Shown piece by piece: positions 25,210 through 34,748 of a stretch of 57,691 bases of DNA (the first letter of the stretch is position 1; each line of letters opens with the position of its first letter). The stretch lies in contig CAZNTU010000010.1 of the NCBI GenBank assembly GCA_964575975.1, positions 1-57,691 of the forward strand. Direction: 5' to 3'. Position numbers and translations under genes: made by a program. Under the pieces are notes generated by a model. That model had not been told where the DNA came from and made no database searches. It saw nothing but the letters and a program-made list of their open reading frames with translations. This DNA comes from G963674505 sp964575975 (lineage in GTDB: Bacteria > Desulfobacterota > Desulfobacteria > Desulfobacterales > SKZT01).

Positions 25210-27423
25210 TTACCCGACCAGCGGAGGCAACGAAAGCGCCGGATGGCCTTTTTCCTTGAGGAAAGGCATAATCTCTTCTTCCGTGATTCCGACGGTCTCG
25301 TCGGCGATCATGTCGGCAAGGTTCTTCACGCCCATGAGTTCGCCGCGTTTGTTGATACGCTCCCTGATCTCGTCCTTCAATACCTTGGGCATCCATACCA
25401 TGCGAAGCAGTCCGCCGTCGCCTTTTACGAACTTGCCCTGGGTGATGTTGAACTTGGAGTGGCCCACGAATCCCGGAGACGAAGCGCCGCCGCCCATAAC
25501 GCCGGCCAGCGTGGTGAACTTCATTCCGCAGGGAGTCTCCCCGGTATACTCGCGGTTGACGGTCATGATTCCGTTGCAGCCCGGGAGCATCGCGGCGATG
25601 CACTCGCAGCAACCGCAGGTGGTCATGGGGCTCTGAACCATCGAGTAGAAGTTGTAGTGCGTTACAGCGCCTCTGGAGGCCTTGTAGATGAAATCGTTGA
25701 CGCCTTTCCACTGGCCCAGGACGGGATCGAGGCACTCGCCTTTTTCCACGGGCTGGTTGGGTCCGGTCGGGTTGATTTCATAGGAGGCCTTGCAGTCCAT
25801 CCAGTTGTACGCGCCGCACAGACCGGTTCTTTCCGGGCTGACGGTGCAGACGTGGCTGGGAGCGAACGACTGGCAGAGAGTGCAGGAGTAGTAGATCTCC
25901 ACGTCCTCGTCCGTCATCTTCTCCACGCGCTCGTCTCTGTGCTTGTATGCGGCGCGGGCTTCGGCGGTAATCTTGTCAACGTCTTCCTTGTTGGTGAACA
26001 GAGTGACCTGGACCTTGTCCAAGATCGCGCCGAAATCCTGGTGGTACTTGGCGTGAAGCACGACGCCGATGTCCCTGACGGTGAAACCTTTTTCCACGGC
26101 TCCCTTGCTGACGCGTACCCATGCCTGGTCGCGCTGGCCCATATGCATGATGCCCTGGATATAGTTGATCAGGTGATGGCACTGACGCTCGAGGATCGGC
26201 TCGAAGTCTTCCTGCATTTCGCGGCCGGCGACCTGCACGAAGATTGCCAAAGGCAGCGCGCCGCCCACTTTGATGTCCTTGACATCCGGGCCGACCACTG
26301 TGACCTTGCCGTCTTCGATCTCGTTCATGTTGGCCATCTTGACGTATTCCGTGGCCTGGGTTTTTCCGCCGCCCATCTGGAAGTACAGATCGGCGCCGCG
26401 CACGCGCTCGCCCTCGTAAGCCGGACCGAAGGAACACGGGATGTCGATCTTGGAGACCTGGGTCTTGAGACCGCGGACCTCGACCGACTTCTGCACCATC
26501 TCGGAGTGCGGTACGTTGGCGACGACATGCTCGTAGGTACAGATACCGGTGGGAAGAATCTCGGGAATGTCGGTGTCGGCCAGGGTCGGGAAGCCCCAGT
26601 TGACGCAACCGGCGGCCGCGGCGGCCCACTCGGCGTTGACATCGCCCAACGCGTTGACGAACGCGAAGATCCTGTCCTTGTTGTACTTCAGCATCGTCTT
26701 GTAGTCGCCGGGCTTTACGCCGCCGAATGCCATGGCGGCGCGGTTGGCGAAGCCAAGGGCGAAAATGGCCGACGAAATGTCGGGACCGAACGGAACGATA
26801 CGGGTGTTCCATCCGACCTGCACGCCCGCCTGGATCAACTGCTCGATGACCGTGGTGCCGTTCTGGTTGGCCGCGCAGAAGATGTAAAGGGAACGTCTCT
26901 GGTATTCCTCGACGATCTCCTTCGCGATTTCCGGCGTGGGGGCCGCGCCTACGATGGCCGCGAATCCGGGAGCGGAACCGTCAACGAACTCGACGCCTCT
27001 TTTCCGGAAAACGGTGTCGTCGGCCGCGCCCAGCCAAATCTTCCCGGCGTCCAGATCGACTTCCTCGCTCGGCAGGTAGAAATCCGGATCGGTGAGGTAA
27101 CGCAGCGCTTCCTCGATCTCGAAAGCGAACAGCGCGGCCATGCCGGCGTCCAGAAGGGGTCCGAGGTAGGGCAGGTGATGCTTGCCCTTGACGTGCGGGG
27201 GAAGCAGCTTGCGAGCGAACTCGAGCGGTTTCTTCATGTCCTCGAGGGTCTCGACTTTCAGTCCCAGCAGAGAATAGATAACCGGCAGGTAATACGCGGT
27301 GTTCGGAAAACCGACCTTGGTACTGGCGTTGTATGTTTCCAATGCTTTCTGGTATTTACCTTCGACCTTGGAGACGATATTGTATCCACCTTGAATGGCG
27401 GCAAAAGCAACTAATCTTGACAT
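25210..27423 (-). CDS. acsB: Acetyl-CoA synthase (ACS alpha subunit)
   Basis: AcsB condenses CO, a methyl group from the corrinoid protein and CoA into acetyl-CoA at the nickel-iron A-cluster. The 737-residue length is normal for the bacterial enzyme, including the N-terminal CODH-contacting domain. Predicted [4Fe-4S] ligands are Cys514, Cys517, Cys526 and Cys536 (C-x2-C-x8-C-x9-C); the distal-nickel motif Cys603-Gly-Cys605 and the shared Cys517 match the known A-cluster pattern. GGAGG precedes the ATG. It lies about 60 bases downstream of acsA. Confidence 0.97.
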   Translation of the reverse strand: MSRLVAFAAIQGGYNIVSKVEGKYQKALETYNASTKVGFPNTAYYLPVIYSLLGLKVETLEDMKKPLEFARKLLPPHVKGKHHLPYLGPLLDAGMAALFAFEIEEALRYLTDPDFYLPSEEVDLDAGKIWLGAADDTVFRKRGVEFVDGSAPGFAAIVGAAPTPEIAKEIVEEYQRRSLYIFCAANQNGTTVIEQLIQAGVQVGWNTRIVPFGPDISSAIFALGFANRAAMAFGGVKPGDYKTMLKYNKDRIFAFVNALGDVNAEWAAAAAGCVNWGFPTLADTDIPEILPTGICTYEHVVANVPHSEMVQKSVEVRGLKTQVSKIDIPCSFGPAYEGERVRGADLYFQMGGGKTQATEYVKMANMNEIEDGKVTVVGPDVKDIKVGGALPLAIFVQVAGREMQEDFEPILERQCHHLINYIQGIMHMGQRDQAWVRVSKGAVEKGFTVRDIGVVLHAKYHQDFGAILDKVQVTLFTNKEDVDKITAEARAAYKHRDERVEKMTDEDVEIYYSCTLCQSFAPSHVCTVSPERTGLCGAYNWMDCKASYEINPTGPNQPVEKGECLDPVLGQWKGVNDFIYKASRGAVTHYNFYSMVQSPMTTCGCCECIAAMLPGCNGIMTVNREYTGETPCGMKFTTLAGVMGGGASSPGFVGHSKFNITQGKFVKGDGGLLRMVWMPKVLKDEIRERINKRGELMGVKNLADMIADETVGITEEEIMPFLKEKGHPALSLPPLVG

Positions 27424-27484
27424 TCTTTCCTCCTTCGTTGAGGATTTATTGAGTCTATATTTTTATCTCCAAACCCAATCGGAA

Positions 27485-29512
27485 TTAGGCCTCGAGTTTC
27501 TGACGGTCGGCCATGTCCATAAGTACTCTGTCCCTGGCCTTGTCGATGCCGAGAGCCTTGCGCTTGGCGTCGATATGGGCGATCATCTTCTGGGCGTGCT
27601 TGATCGGATCTGCCTCGAAATCCCATTTTCCGCCGTACACTTTCTCCAGATCCTCGAACAGGTATTTCTGGAAAACGGGGGCGCCGGAGGCGGGGAATGT
27701 AGCGCCGAACACGGTGTAAACGCCCGAAGTTACAAAGTAGTGGCCAATGCTGATGGCTTTCTCGCTCATCCACTCGGGAGCGCTGCCGGCCGCGGGAAGG
27801 TCGCAGATGTCCTTTCCGAGTCCGCCCGCTTTGACGACTTCGGTGGCGGCCAGAAGGATTCGGCTGTTGTCCACGCAGGAGCCGAGATGCAGGACCGGCG
27901 GAATACCGACGGTTTCGCAAACTTCGGCAAGTCCGGGACCGCAGAACACGCCGGCGGTTTCCGGAGTCAGAAGGCCCTCCATGGCGCAAGCGATACCGTT
28001 GCAGCCCGTAGTCAGAACGATGACGTCGTTCTTGATGAGTTCCTTGACCACCTGGATGTGGTTCTCGTTGTGACGGGTCCTGGCGTTGTTGCATCCGACC
28101 ACGCCCGCTACGCCCCGGATACGACCGTTGATGATGTTGTCGTTCAGGGTGTAGTAGGTGCCGCGGAAGGTGCCGCCCAAGTGATACTGCACGGACTCCA
28201 CGCCGAAACCGGCGATCTGGACGTTCTTGTAGGGCGGAATCATTACGTCGGCGCCTCTGTTCTGGAAGTTGTCGATGGCGATCTTCACGATGCGCTCGGC
28301 ATCTTCGATGGCGTGATGCTCGTCGAACTCGATGTGCTCGACGTTGTTCTGCTCCATCCTGGCGATGGGATGCGTGGTGATGACTTTGGTGTGGAAACAC
28401 TTGGCCACGTTGGCCAGGTTCTGGAAGATGCACTGAACGTCCACGACCATGGCATCGACCGCGCCGGTGATGATGGCAAGCTCCTGCTGCAGGAAGGTTC
28501 CGCACAGAGGCACGCCGTGGCGCTGCAGAATTTCGTTGGCGGTACAGCAGATACCGGCCAGCTGGATGCCCTTCGCGCCTTTGGATTTGGCGTATTCGAG
28601 GATTTCCGGCTTCTGGGCCGTGGCTACGATCATCTCGGAGAGCACCGGCTCGTGACCGTGGATTACGATATTGACATGGTCTTTCTTCAGCACGCCCAGG
28701 TTGGCCTCGGACTGAAGCGGATACGGAGTTCCGAAAAGAACGTCCTGCAGGTCGGTGGCCAGCATGGAGCCGCCCCAACCGTCGGCCAGGGAAGCACGGG
28801 AGCATTGCTTGACGATATTTTTGTAATCCTGGTCAACGCCCATGTGGGTGCGGTGCATGATTTCGACGATCTCCCTGTCGATGTTTCTCGGCAGAACGCC
28901 GTTTTTCTTCCATTTCTCGTACAGAGCCTGGGGCGCTCTCTTCAGGTATACCAGTTCGCCTTCGGGTTTGCCCCATTCGGCAAGAGCTTTTTCGGCGACT
29001 TCCAAAGCGATTTCGTCGATATCCCTGTCAAGAACCTGGCCGTCTTTCTCGACGGTGACATCCACGCCCAAGTGGGGAGCGATGGCGAGAAGCTTCTCGG
29101 CGTCTTTGATCTTGTAGGCTTCGGTCTCTTTCTTGGCTGCGGACATGAAAACTTCCGCCACGCAACGTCCGTGGTCGGAGTGGGCTGCCGCGCCGGCGGC
29201 TACCATTCTGGCGAAGTTGCGGGCCGCAATGGTGTTGGCGGTGGCGCCGCAGAGACCCTTGCGGGTATCCTCGCCCTCGATTCCGGACTTGGGAAGCGGC
29301 AGGCGGCAGGGACCCATTGCGCAGTTCTTGCAGCAAGTGCCCTGGTTTCCGATGTTGCAGGGTTTCATGGCCTCGGCCCTGTCGAATACCGTGTCGATGC
29401 CCAGTTTCTGGGCGCGAACGATCATTTCCTGGGTTGCCTTATCGATAGAAGCCGCGATGGGATCGGCTAACTTGGCCTTTTTCTCGGCTTTTTCTTCTTT
29501 TTCTACTGCCAT
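27485..29512 (-). CDS. acsA: Carbon monoxide dehydrogenase catalytic subunit of CODH/ACS
   Basis: AcsA interconverts CO2 and CO at the Ni-Fe C-cluster and passes CO to AcsB. The 675-residue product has the N-terminal cluster-binding run CNIGNQGTCCKNCAMGPC followed by GLCGA, giving a complete D-cluster spacing (C-x7-C) and B-cluster ligands. C-cluster region motifs are IAGICCTANEIL, VDVQCIFQN, GVVGCNNAR, TTGCNGIACAM and HLGSCVDNSRIL. GAGGAGG precedes the ATG. No cooC/acsF-type maturation gene lies in the window. Confidence 0.97.
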   Translation of the reverse strand: MAVEKEEKAEKKAKLADPIAASIDKATQEMIVRAQKLGIDTVFDRAEAMKPCNIGNQGTCCKNCAMGPCRLPLPKSGIEGEDTRKGLCGATANTIAARNFARMVAAGAAAHSDHGRCVAEVFMSAAKKETEAYKIKDAEKLLAIAPHLGVDVTVEKDGQVLDRDIDEIALEVAEKALAEWGKPEGELVYLKRAPQALYEKWKKNGVLPRNIDREIVEIMHRTHMGVDQDYKNIVKQCSRASLADGWGGSMLATDLQDVLFGTPYPLQSEANLGVLKKDHVNIVIHGHEPVLSEMIVATAQKPEILEYAKSKGAKGIQLAGICCTANEILQRHGVPLCGTFLQQELAIITGAVDAMVVDVQCIFQNLANVAKCFHTKVITTHPIARMEQNNVEHIEFDEHHAIEDAERIVKIAIDNFQNRGADVMIPPYKNVQIAGFGVESVQYHLGGTFRGTYYTLNDNIINGRIRGVAGVVGCNNARTRHNENHIQVVKELIKNDVIVLTTGCNGIACAMEGLLTPETAGVFCGPGLAEVCETVGIPPVLHLGSCVDNSRILLAATEVVKAGGLGKDICDLPAAGSAPEWMSEKAISIGHYFVTSGVYTVFGATFPASGAPVFQKYLFEDLEKVYGGKWDFEADPIKHAQKMIAHIDAKRKALGIDKARDRVLMDMADRQKLEA

Positions 29513-29579
29513 TCGAGGTTCCTCCTCAATTTGTTTTTTTTATGACAATATGTTTACGGAAACTTCCGGTGTTTCGACA

Positions 29580-31133
29580 CTATTTCCGTTTATGGATCCG
29601 ATCCAAGGATTTGAGCATCTTGTCGATGGTCGGAATCTGTTCCGCCGCCGGAGTTTTGGCGACCGTGGTCTTCTCGCCGGTTGCACCCTTGGCCATGCGC
29701 GCTTCGCGCTCCTTGGCGCGTTTTTGACGGATCGCGTCTTCCTCGGCCTCTCTCTTGGCGACTTCGGCAGCCGCAGCTTTGGCTTGGGCCTCTTCCTCGG
29801 CTTTCTTCTTGGCTTCGGCGTCGGCCTTGGCCTTGGCTTCGGCATCGGCTTTGGCCTTCGCTTCGGCGGCGGCTTTGGCTTTGGCATCGGCTTCCGCCTT
29901 GGCCTTGGCGTCGGCTTCCGCTTTCTTCTTGGCCTCCAAGTCCACTACATCGGCCTTCTTCTCCTCGGCGGGAGCGGCCGGAGCGGCGGCGGGCTTTTCC
30001 TCGGCCTTGGGAGCGGCCGGAGCGGCGGGCTTGGCTTCCGCCTTGGGCGCGGCCGGAGCGGCTTTCTTCTCGGGCGCCGCAGCCTTCTTTTCCTCCGCGA
30101 TCGTCAGGTCGGGCGCGGGCGCCAGCGCGGCGTAATCGACTTTGGATTCGGCAAGCAGCTTCTTGATGCCCGCCACGTCCTTGGCGGAACCGCCGTCGGC
30201 CAGCAGGCCGATGAAGGACTTCACCATGCGAACGGATTCGGGATGACGCATGATCAGGATGTTGGAGCCAGCCATCAGATAGGTCACCGCGCCGACGGCC
30301 TCCATCAGGATTCCGCGTCTTTCAGGGTCGCCCAGCAACGGAGCGTCCTCCAAAGTCTGGTTGGCTTCCTTGCACTTCCAGACCTCGTTTCCGAGATTGT
30401 TGATCAAGGGAAGCTGCAACTTGTCGTCGCCCTGGGTCAAACCGGCCATTCTGAGGCGCTCCATGACGGAGTACGAATATTCCATGCCGTATCCCAGACC
30501 GCCGGTGGTGGGGTCGATGAGGACCTTGTTCAAAGGCATGCCCAGGTTTTCCAGAAGGATATTGATCTGCTTGGCAAGGTTTACGTCGATGGGGGAGGAG
30601 GAGATGATGAAATGCCCGTAGCCCATGGCTGCGGCGCCGATGCCCTTGTGGTTCTTGTCCTCCACGGGTCCGAGGATCAAATCCTTGCCCTGGCAGACTT
30701 CCGCGACGTACTTCAAAACTTCCTCGTCCTTGGGGGGGTTGGCGCATCCCCATACGACAACCGGAACGTCCACGGCCTCGGCGACCTTCTTCACGACCTC
30801 GGCGGCCGCTTCCTTGGAAGCGTTGTTGCCGTTGGGGTCGATGCTTTTCATCTGGAGCACGATCATGTCCGCCCCGTATTCGACGCATTTCTTCGCCCAC
30901 GCGGCGGGGTCGCCGACGACGTCTTTGAACGGCTCCACGGCGGCAGCGGGCCAGTCTTCCGGTTTCATATCCCAAATTTCCATGGCCACTTTCGGCTTGT
31001 TGGGCATGTCGCCTTCGAACTGATAGAATGGATAGCTGGTTTCGCCGCCGACGGTGACCGCCTTGGCGCCTTTGCCAAGAGTGATCGGTTTCACGCCGCC
31101 GGCATATGATTCTTTATAAAATTGAAAGCCCAA
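29580..31133 (-). CDS. acsD: Corrinoid iron-sulfur protein small (delta) subunit with a long TolA-like C-terminal tail
   Basis: Residues 1-336 are a normal AcsD TIM barrel (PKVAMEIWDMKPEDWP, ADMIVLQMKSIDPNG, VPVVVWGCANPPKDEEVL, PLNKVLIDPTTGGLGYGMEY), which binds the corrinoid with AcsC. Residues 338-517 are extra: an Ala/Pro/Lys linker (to about 390), then about 80 residues of AKAEADAKAKA-type charged helix resembling TolA, and a less repetitive end (PTIDKMLKSLDRIHKRK). The start is TTG, supported by a near-perfect AGGAGGT a few bases upstream; no ATG fits. A known bacterial AcsD is about 320 residues, so the tail is about 180 residues of excess. Confidence 0.94.
   Translation of the reverse strand: MGFQFYKESYAGGVKPITLGKGAKAVTVGGETSYPFYQFEGDMPNKPKVAMEIWDMKPEDWPAAAVEPFKDVVGDPAAWAKKCVEYGADMIVLQMKSIDPNGNNASKEAAAEVVKKVAEAVDVPVVVWGCANPPKDEEVLKYVAEVCQGKDLILGPVEDKNHKGIGAAAMGYGHFIISSSPIDVNLAKQINILLENLGMPLNKVLIDPTTGGLGYGMEYSYSVMERLRMAGLTQGDDKLQLPLINNLGNEVWKCKEANQTLEDAPLLGDPERRGILMEAVGAVTYLMAGSNILIMRHPESVRMVKSFIGLLADGGSAKDVAGIKKLLAESKVDYAALAPAPDLTIAEEKKAAAPEKKAAPAAPKAEAKPAAPAAPKAEEKPAAAPAAPAEEKKADVVDLEAKKKAEADAKAKAEADAKAKAAAEAKAKADAEAKAKADAEAKKKAEEEAQAKAAAAEVAKREAEEDAIRQKRAKEREARMAKGATGEKTTVAKTPAAEQIPTIDKMLKSLDRIHKRK
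29750..29945 (-). repeat. Internal imperfect repeats encoding the Ala/Lys/Glu helix of AcsD
   Basis: Short degenerate units (reading AKAEAD/AKAKAD on the minus strand; GGCTTCGGC/GGCTTTGGC on the plus strand) recur through about 200 bases. They are coding repeats within acsD, not an independent element. Such tracts are prone to length change. Confidence 0.75.
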
Positions 31134-31502
31134 TGTTACCTCCTTTTGAAAAACAAGGTAATTGTTTTCCGGTTAATTATAAGAATACCTCCGCATAGAC
31201 AAAAAAGGGCGATTAACGCCCCAACCCTTAAATAGACACCCCCCCCTTTCATTGTTTTTTTGAAATAGTTCAAAGAAATATATTGATCTACACGAGTAGA
31301 GTCTTCCGAAACGGACGTTTCGAATCCTGGATGTTCGGTTTTGACGGAATCGTCGGGCATGCCTTAGAGTGTTCCTCCACCTGCATTGAAAATGTCAAAA
31401 AACTGTCTCGAATTCCTACAGTGCCGAATTGTGCTTTCTATACAGAATTGCCAAATTTGTCAATAGGCGAGCCCACGATTTTTATTTTTAAATTCCATTC
31501 AG
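31134..31502 (-). promoter_or_regulatory. acsD leader: candidate promoters and attenuator-like hairpin
   Basis: On the minus strand a perfect TTGACA (31458-31463) lies 15 bases before TATAGA (31437-31442), just after the activator gene. Further down, GGGCG-TTAAT-CGCCC followed by six U residues (31201-31221) looks like a weak intrinsic terminator. Next comes a consensus TATAAT (31176-31181) 43 bases before the TTG start. Either the first promoter makes a leader of about 300 bases with an attenuator, or the hairpin ends the activator transcript and the second promoter drives the acs genes. Confidence 0.45.
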
Positions 31503-33449
31503 TTACTGAAGAAGCTTCCGTCGCTTCAGTCTTTCTTGCAGGCGGGGGAAAAGGCTCGCGTCCGTGTGCGGCAGAAACAGCGCGGCCATGTAATGATCCA
31601 TGTAGGAAGCCGTTTCGGAGAGTTCGAAATTGGTCATTTTTCGGGTAACTTCCACGACGTCCTGTCTGAGCCGGTTGGTCAGACTGCTCATCTTGGCGCC
31701 CATCAAGGAGCCGTTGCCGATGTAGGTCACTTTGTGCGGGTCGATTTCGGGAAGCAGGCCGATGGTTATGGCCTTCTCGAGGTCCACATAGCTTCCGAAG
31801 CCGCCCGACAGGATGACGCGGTCCAGGTCGCGGACGCCCATGCCCACTTCGGAGAGCAAGGTCATGAAACCGCTGTATATCGCGCCCTTGGCGCGGATAA
31901 GATTGTCGATGTCGATTTCGGTGATCGCGATGTCCCGGTCAACGGCGGATACGTCCTTCCATGCCAGGACGTATTCGTAGATCCCCCCGTTCTCGCGGAT
32001 TCGAGGGGTTTTCAGATCGCGGTTATATCTTCCTTTTCCGTCGATCACTCCGAATTCGAACAGGGTGGCGACTATGGTGATCAGCCCGGAGCCGCTGATG
32101 CCCTTCGGGCGAGCGTTTCCGATTGTGACGTTCATGGGCTCCCAAGTCGCGGGGTCGATGGAAAAATCTTCAATAGCGCCTTTGGCGGCGCGCATGCCGA
32201 ACTTGATTCCGCCGCCTTCGAAAGCCGGGCCGGCGGAACAGGCGGCGCAGGCGAACCAGTCCTTGTTTCCGACTACGATTTCGGCGTTGGTGCCGATGTC
32301 CAAAAACAGAGTCAGCTCGTCGGACCTGTACAATCCCGAACCCATGACCCCCGCCACGATATCGCCCCCCACGTAGCTCGAAACCGCAGGATATACGAGC
32401 GCGGTCACGTGGTCTCCCAATTCGATTCCCAAAGAAGACGCGTTGATCGGCGGGAAAAGCGTGGCGGCCGGAACGTACGGGGATCCGCGGATGTACGCCG
32501 GGTTGATCTTCAGCAGCAGCTGGGTCATGGTGGTGTTGCCTGCAAGCGTCATGGCGGAAATCTCGTCGATATCGACGCCGCTTTTCTTGACGATTTTCCT
32601 TATAAGGGAGTTGATCGTCCCGACGACGACTTCTTGGATCTTATCCAGCCCGCCCGGCTTTTCCGCGTACATGATCCGGCTGATGACGTCCTCGCCGTAG
32701 CCGATCTGTCCGTTGAATTCGCCGAACTGGGCCAGGACCTCGCCGGACCTCGAATCCAGAAGCTGGGCGTAAACGGTCGTTGTCCCCACGTCGACCGCGA
32801 TGGCATAGTTCCTGTCGGCGGTGTCTCCCGGCTGGACGTTTATGATGCGGGTCTTCCGCCCCTTTTGGACCGGCCTGCCCAACGTGGCGGTGACTTTGAA
32901 GTCGTTCTTTCTCAGCACGTCGGGTATTTTTCGGATGACGGGAAGGTCCACGGCCAGCCGGCTTTCGTTGTGCTGGAGCTTCAAAAAGCTCACAAGCCGG
33001 GTCACGTCCGGAAGATGGTCTTCCTTGTCGGGAGGGGGAAGTTCGAGGTAGACCTTTTCGACGGGCGGGTTGAACAGCCCCTGCTCCTTGAGGTCGTTCA
33101 GGTTCATTTCGGTGATGCGGGCGGTCCTCCTGGGGGTCGAGGCCATGTTCAGCACGCTGGAGTCGATGGCCGATTCCACGGGCACGCGAACGATAAGATT
33201 CCCGGTTATCTGGGACTGGCAAGCCAGGCGGTACCCTTTTTCAAGATCCTCCGCGCTCAGCTTCTCGGATATTCCGCCCTCTACGGCACCCTCTTCGACT
33301 ATCACCCGGCATTTACCGCATACGCCCCCTCCCCCGCACGAGGCGTTGACGTGCACTCCCGCCTCCAGCGCCGCCCTCAGAAGAATTTCGCCGTCTTTGA
33401 CAACCACCTTTTTATTGTAGGGAAGAAACGTGACGGTATGTTCGCTCAT
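31503..33449 (-). CDS. acsV: Reductive activator of the corrinoid iron-sulfur protein (AcsV/RACo type)
   Basis: This ATP-dependent activator reduces inactive Co(II) corrinoid back to Co(I). The 648-residue protein has an N-terminal plant-type [2Fe-2S] ferredoxin domain with Cys38, Cys44, Cys47 and Cys77. A linker follows, then an ASKHA-type ATPase domain (YAIAVDVGTTTVYAQLLD, LTLFLDIGTNAEIVVGN, VILSGGFGSYVDLEKAI). This architecture matches RACo/AcsV and related corrinoid-protein activators. GGAG precedes the ATG. Its position directly upstream of acsD supports the acs-specific role. Confidence 0.92.
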   Translation of the reverse strand: MSEHTVTFLPYNKKVVVKDGEILLRAALEAGVHVNASCGGGGVCGKCRVIVEEGAVEGGISEKLSAEDLEKGYRLACQSQITGNLIVRVPVESAIDSSVLNMASTPRRTARITEMNLNDLKEQGLFNPPVEKVYLELPPPDKEDHLPDVTRLVSFLKLQHNESRLAVDLPVIRKIPDVLRKNDFKVTATLGRPVQKGRKTRIINVQPGDTADRNYAIAVDVGTTTVYAQLLDSRSGEVLAQFGEFNGQIGYGEDVISRIMYAEKPGGLDKIQEVVVGTINSLIRKIVKKSGVDIDEISAMTLAGNTTMTQLLLKINPAYIRGSPYVPAATLFPPINASSLGIELGDHVTALVYPAVSSYVGGDIVAGVMGSGLYRSDELTLFLDIGTNAEIVVGNKDWFACAACSAGPAFEGGGIKFGMRAAKGAIEDFSIDPATWEPMNVTIGNARPKGISGSGLITIVATLFEFGVIDGKGRYNRDLKTPRIRENGGIYEYVLAWKDVSAVDRDIAITEIDIDNLIRAKGAIYSGFMTLLSEVGMGVRDLDRVILSGGFGSYVDLEKAITIGLLPEIDPHKVTYIGNGSLMGAKMSSLTNRLRQDVVEVTRKMTNFELSETASYMDHYMAALFLPHTDASLFPRLQERLKRRKLLQ

Positions 33450-33687
33450 CTATTCGCTCCATCTTTGAAGTTTTCGAAAAAACCGGGGCTTTTCTCCTGT
33501 ACGACGTCGAAACTCGATCGCTCTAACCTTCGCCAACGCTCGGACATGGCCGGGAGACGCTAGCGGTTTCGCCCGTGACGAACCCGAAAATCAAAGCGAT
33601 AATCTTGATATGATATGTTTTTTGTCAAGGCGGCCTTTGGCGACCGTCGATGGATTTCGTTGAAATGGATTTACGACGTCGGGGGCA

Positions 33688-34520
33688 TCATGGCTCGTGC
33701 ATCAAATCTTCCAGATCCGCGGATCTGTTCAAATCCACGCCCGGCAGCACTCCGCCTGTTCGCTCGGACACGGGCAATTCGACGAATTTCCCCAAAAGAC
33801 TTGCGGGCACAGCTTCTATGCCCTCGGCGACTCGATAGCGCCGGCTCGTGCGGCAGGCGATCCACGCCGAAATCAGGCTGTCTTCGCCGTAGTGTTTCTT
33901 CAACGCGCCGAACCCCTTCGCGTCGCCCTTGACGGGCTTCTCGGCGAACTTGGCCTCCGGCAAAACGCCCTCCCCTTTCCACCATGAGATCGACTTCCTC
34001 TCCGGCGGCCGTTCTGTAGAACCAAATGGGGGCCGTTCTTCCCCTGGCAAGAAAGTGCTTGACCAATTGCATCACGACGTGGGTTTCCCAAAAAGCGCCC
34101 GCCAGCGGAGAACGCGCGACCGCCTCCCAGCTTTCGAACCCCATCAGGAAAGCGGCCAGGCCCGTGTCGCAAAAATACAATTTGGGGGTTTTGACAAGTC
34201 GCTTACCCAAATTGCGGTAATAGGGTTCGAGAAGAAAAACCTGTCCCGACGCCTCCAAGACCGAAATCCACTGCTTGGCGGTATTGGGAGCGCTCCCCGC
34301 GTCCCTGGCGAGTTCGGAACAGGAAAGAAGCTGCCCCGTGCGGATGGCCGCGGCTCGCAAAAACCGATGAAAGTCCCTCAAGCTTCCCACGTTTAAAATA
34401 TTTCGCACGTCGCGCTCCAGATACGTACTCGGATAACCCGCGTACCAGAAATGGGAATCCAATTCGGCGCGCGCGTGCAGTTCGGGCCAGCCGCCTTTGA
34501 ACAGATAGGGCTTGGTTCTA
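33688..34520 (-). pseudogene. Decayed DUF4143-type AAA ATPase (C-terminal part only, frameshifted)
   Basis: From about 34520 downwards the frame shows the DUF4143 pattern: LFKGGWPEL, STYLERDVRNILNVGSLRDF, RTGQLLSCSELARDAG, VFLLEPYYRNLGKRLVKTPK, LYFCDTGLAAFLMG and GEEVDLMVERGG. Near 33975, in the run AAAGGGGAGGG, the match jumps to another frame (KGEGVLPEAKFAEKPVKGDA ... YRVAEGIEAVP). The N-terminal P-loop ATPase half is absent. These proteins are toxin-antitoxin-like or nuclease-associated accessory genes of uncertain role. Confidence 0.75.
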
Positions 34521-34568
34521 AATTTGGCCACGGCTTGGCGGCCCGCAGACGCGAAGCGTGGGAACGAG

Positions 34569-34718
34569 ATGACCGAACTTAAAACCAAGCCCATCCCCGC
34601 CCCTGACGAACTGGAGCTGGAGGATGTCGATATGGAGTCGCTGTCGAAAGCGGCGGAAAGATTTCCCGCGACCGTGCGAAAAAAGTTGCATGAAACTTTA
34701 CGCATGGGAGGCGTTTAA
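34569..34718 (+). CDS. Possible 49-residue acidic protein
   Basis: The frame reads M-T-E-L-K-T-K-P followed by an acidic run (ELELEDVDMESL) and a basic end (FPATVRKKLHETLRMGGV). The composition is protein-like, and the antisense frame here is only serine-rich, but the ribosome binding site is weak. It replaces the missing N-terminal half of the adjacent DUF4143 remnant. A hairpin (34720-34748) follows its stop. Confidence 0.4.
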   Translation: MTELKTKPIPAPDELELEDVDMESLSKAAERFPATVRKKLHETLRMGGV

Positions 34719-34719
34719 C

Positions 34720-34748
34720 GCCCGGTCTTTTCACCCGACGGACCGGGC
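34720..34748. terminator. Hairpin between convergent genes
   Basis: GCCCGGTC / GACCGGGC with a 13-base loop containing TTTT overlaps the end of the minus-strand coiled-coil gene and follows the small plus-strand frame. Confidence 0.35.

Noticed and set aside
25243..27414. 723-codon plus-strand frame antisense to acsB
   Set aside because: It is a shadow frame caused by high third-position GC; acsB is unambiguous.
29750..29945. Periodic repeats considered as a CRISPR array or VNTR
   Set aside because: Units are short, degenerate and in frame with the AcsD tail. There are no unique spacers of constant length.
29133..31109. 658-codon plus-strand frame antisense to acsD and acsA
   Set aside because: Its Gly/Leu/Phe-rich repeats are the mirror of the Ala/Lys codons of AcsD, and both sense genes are certain.
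31136..31360. 74-codon minus-strand frame with a hydrophobic segment upstream of acsD
   Set aside because: It overlaps the terminator-like hairpin, a TATAAT box and the acsD ribosome binding site, and its own start has no usable Shine-Dalgarno. The hydrophobic run comes from the regulatory sequence.
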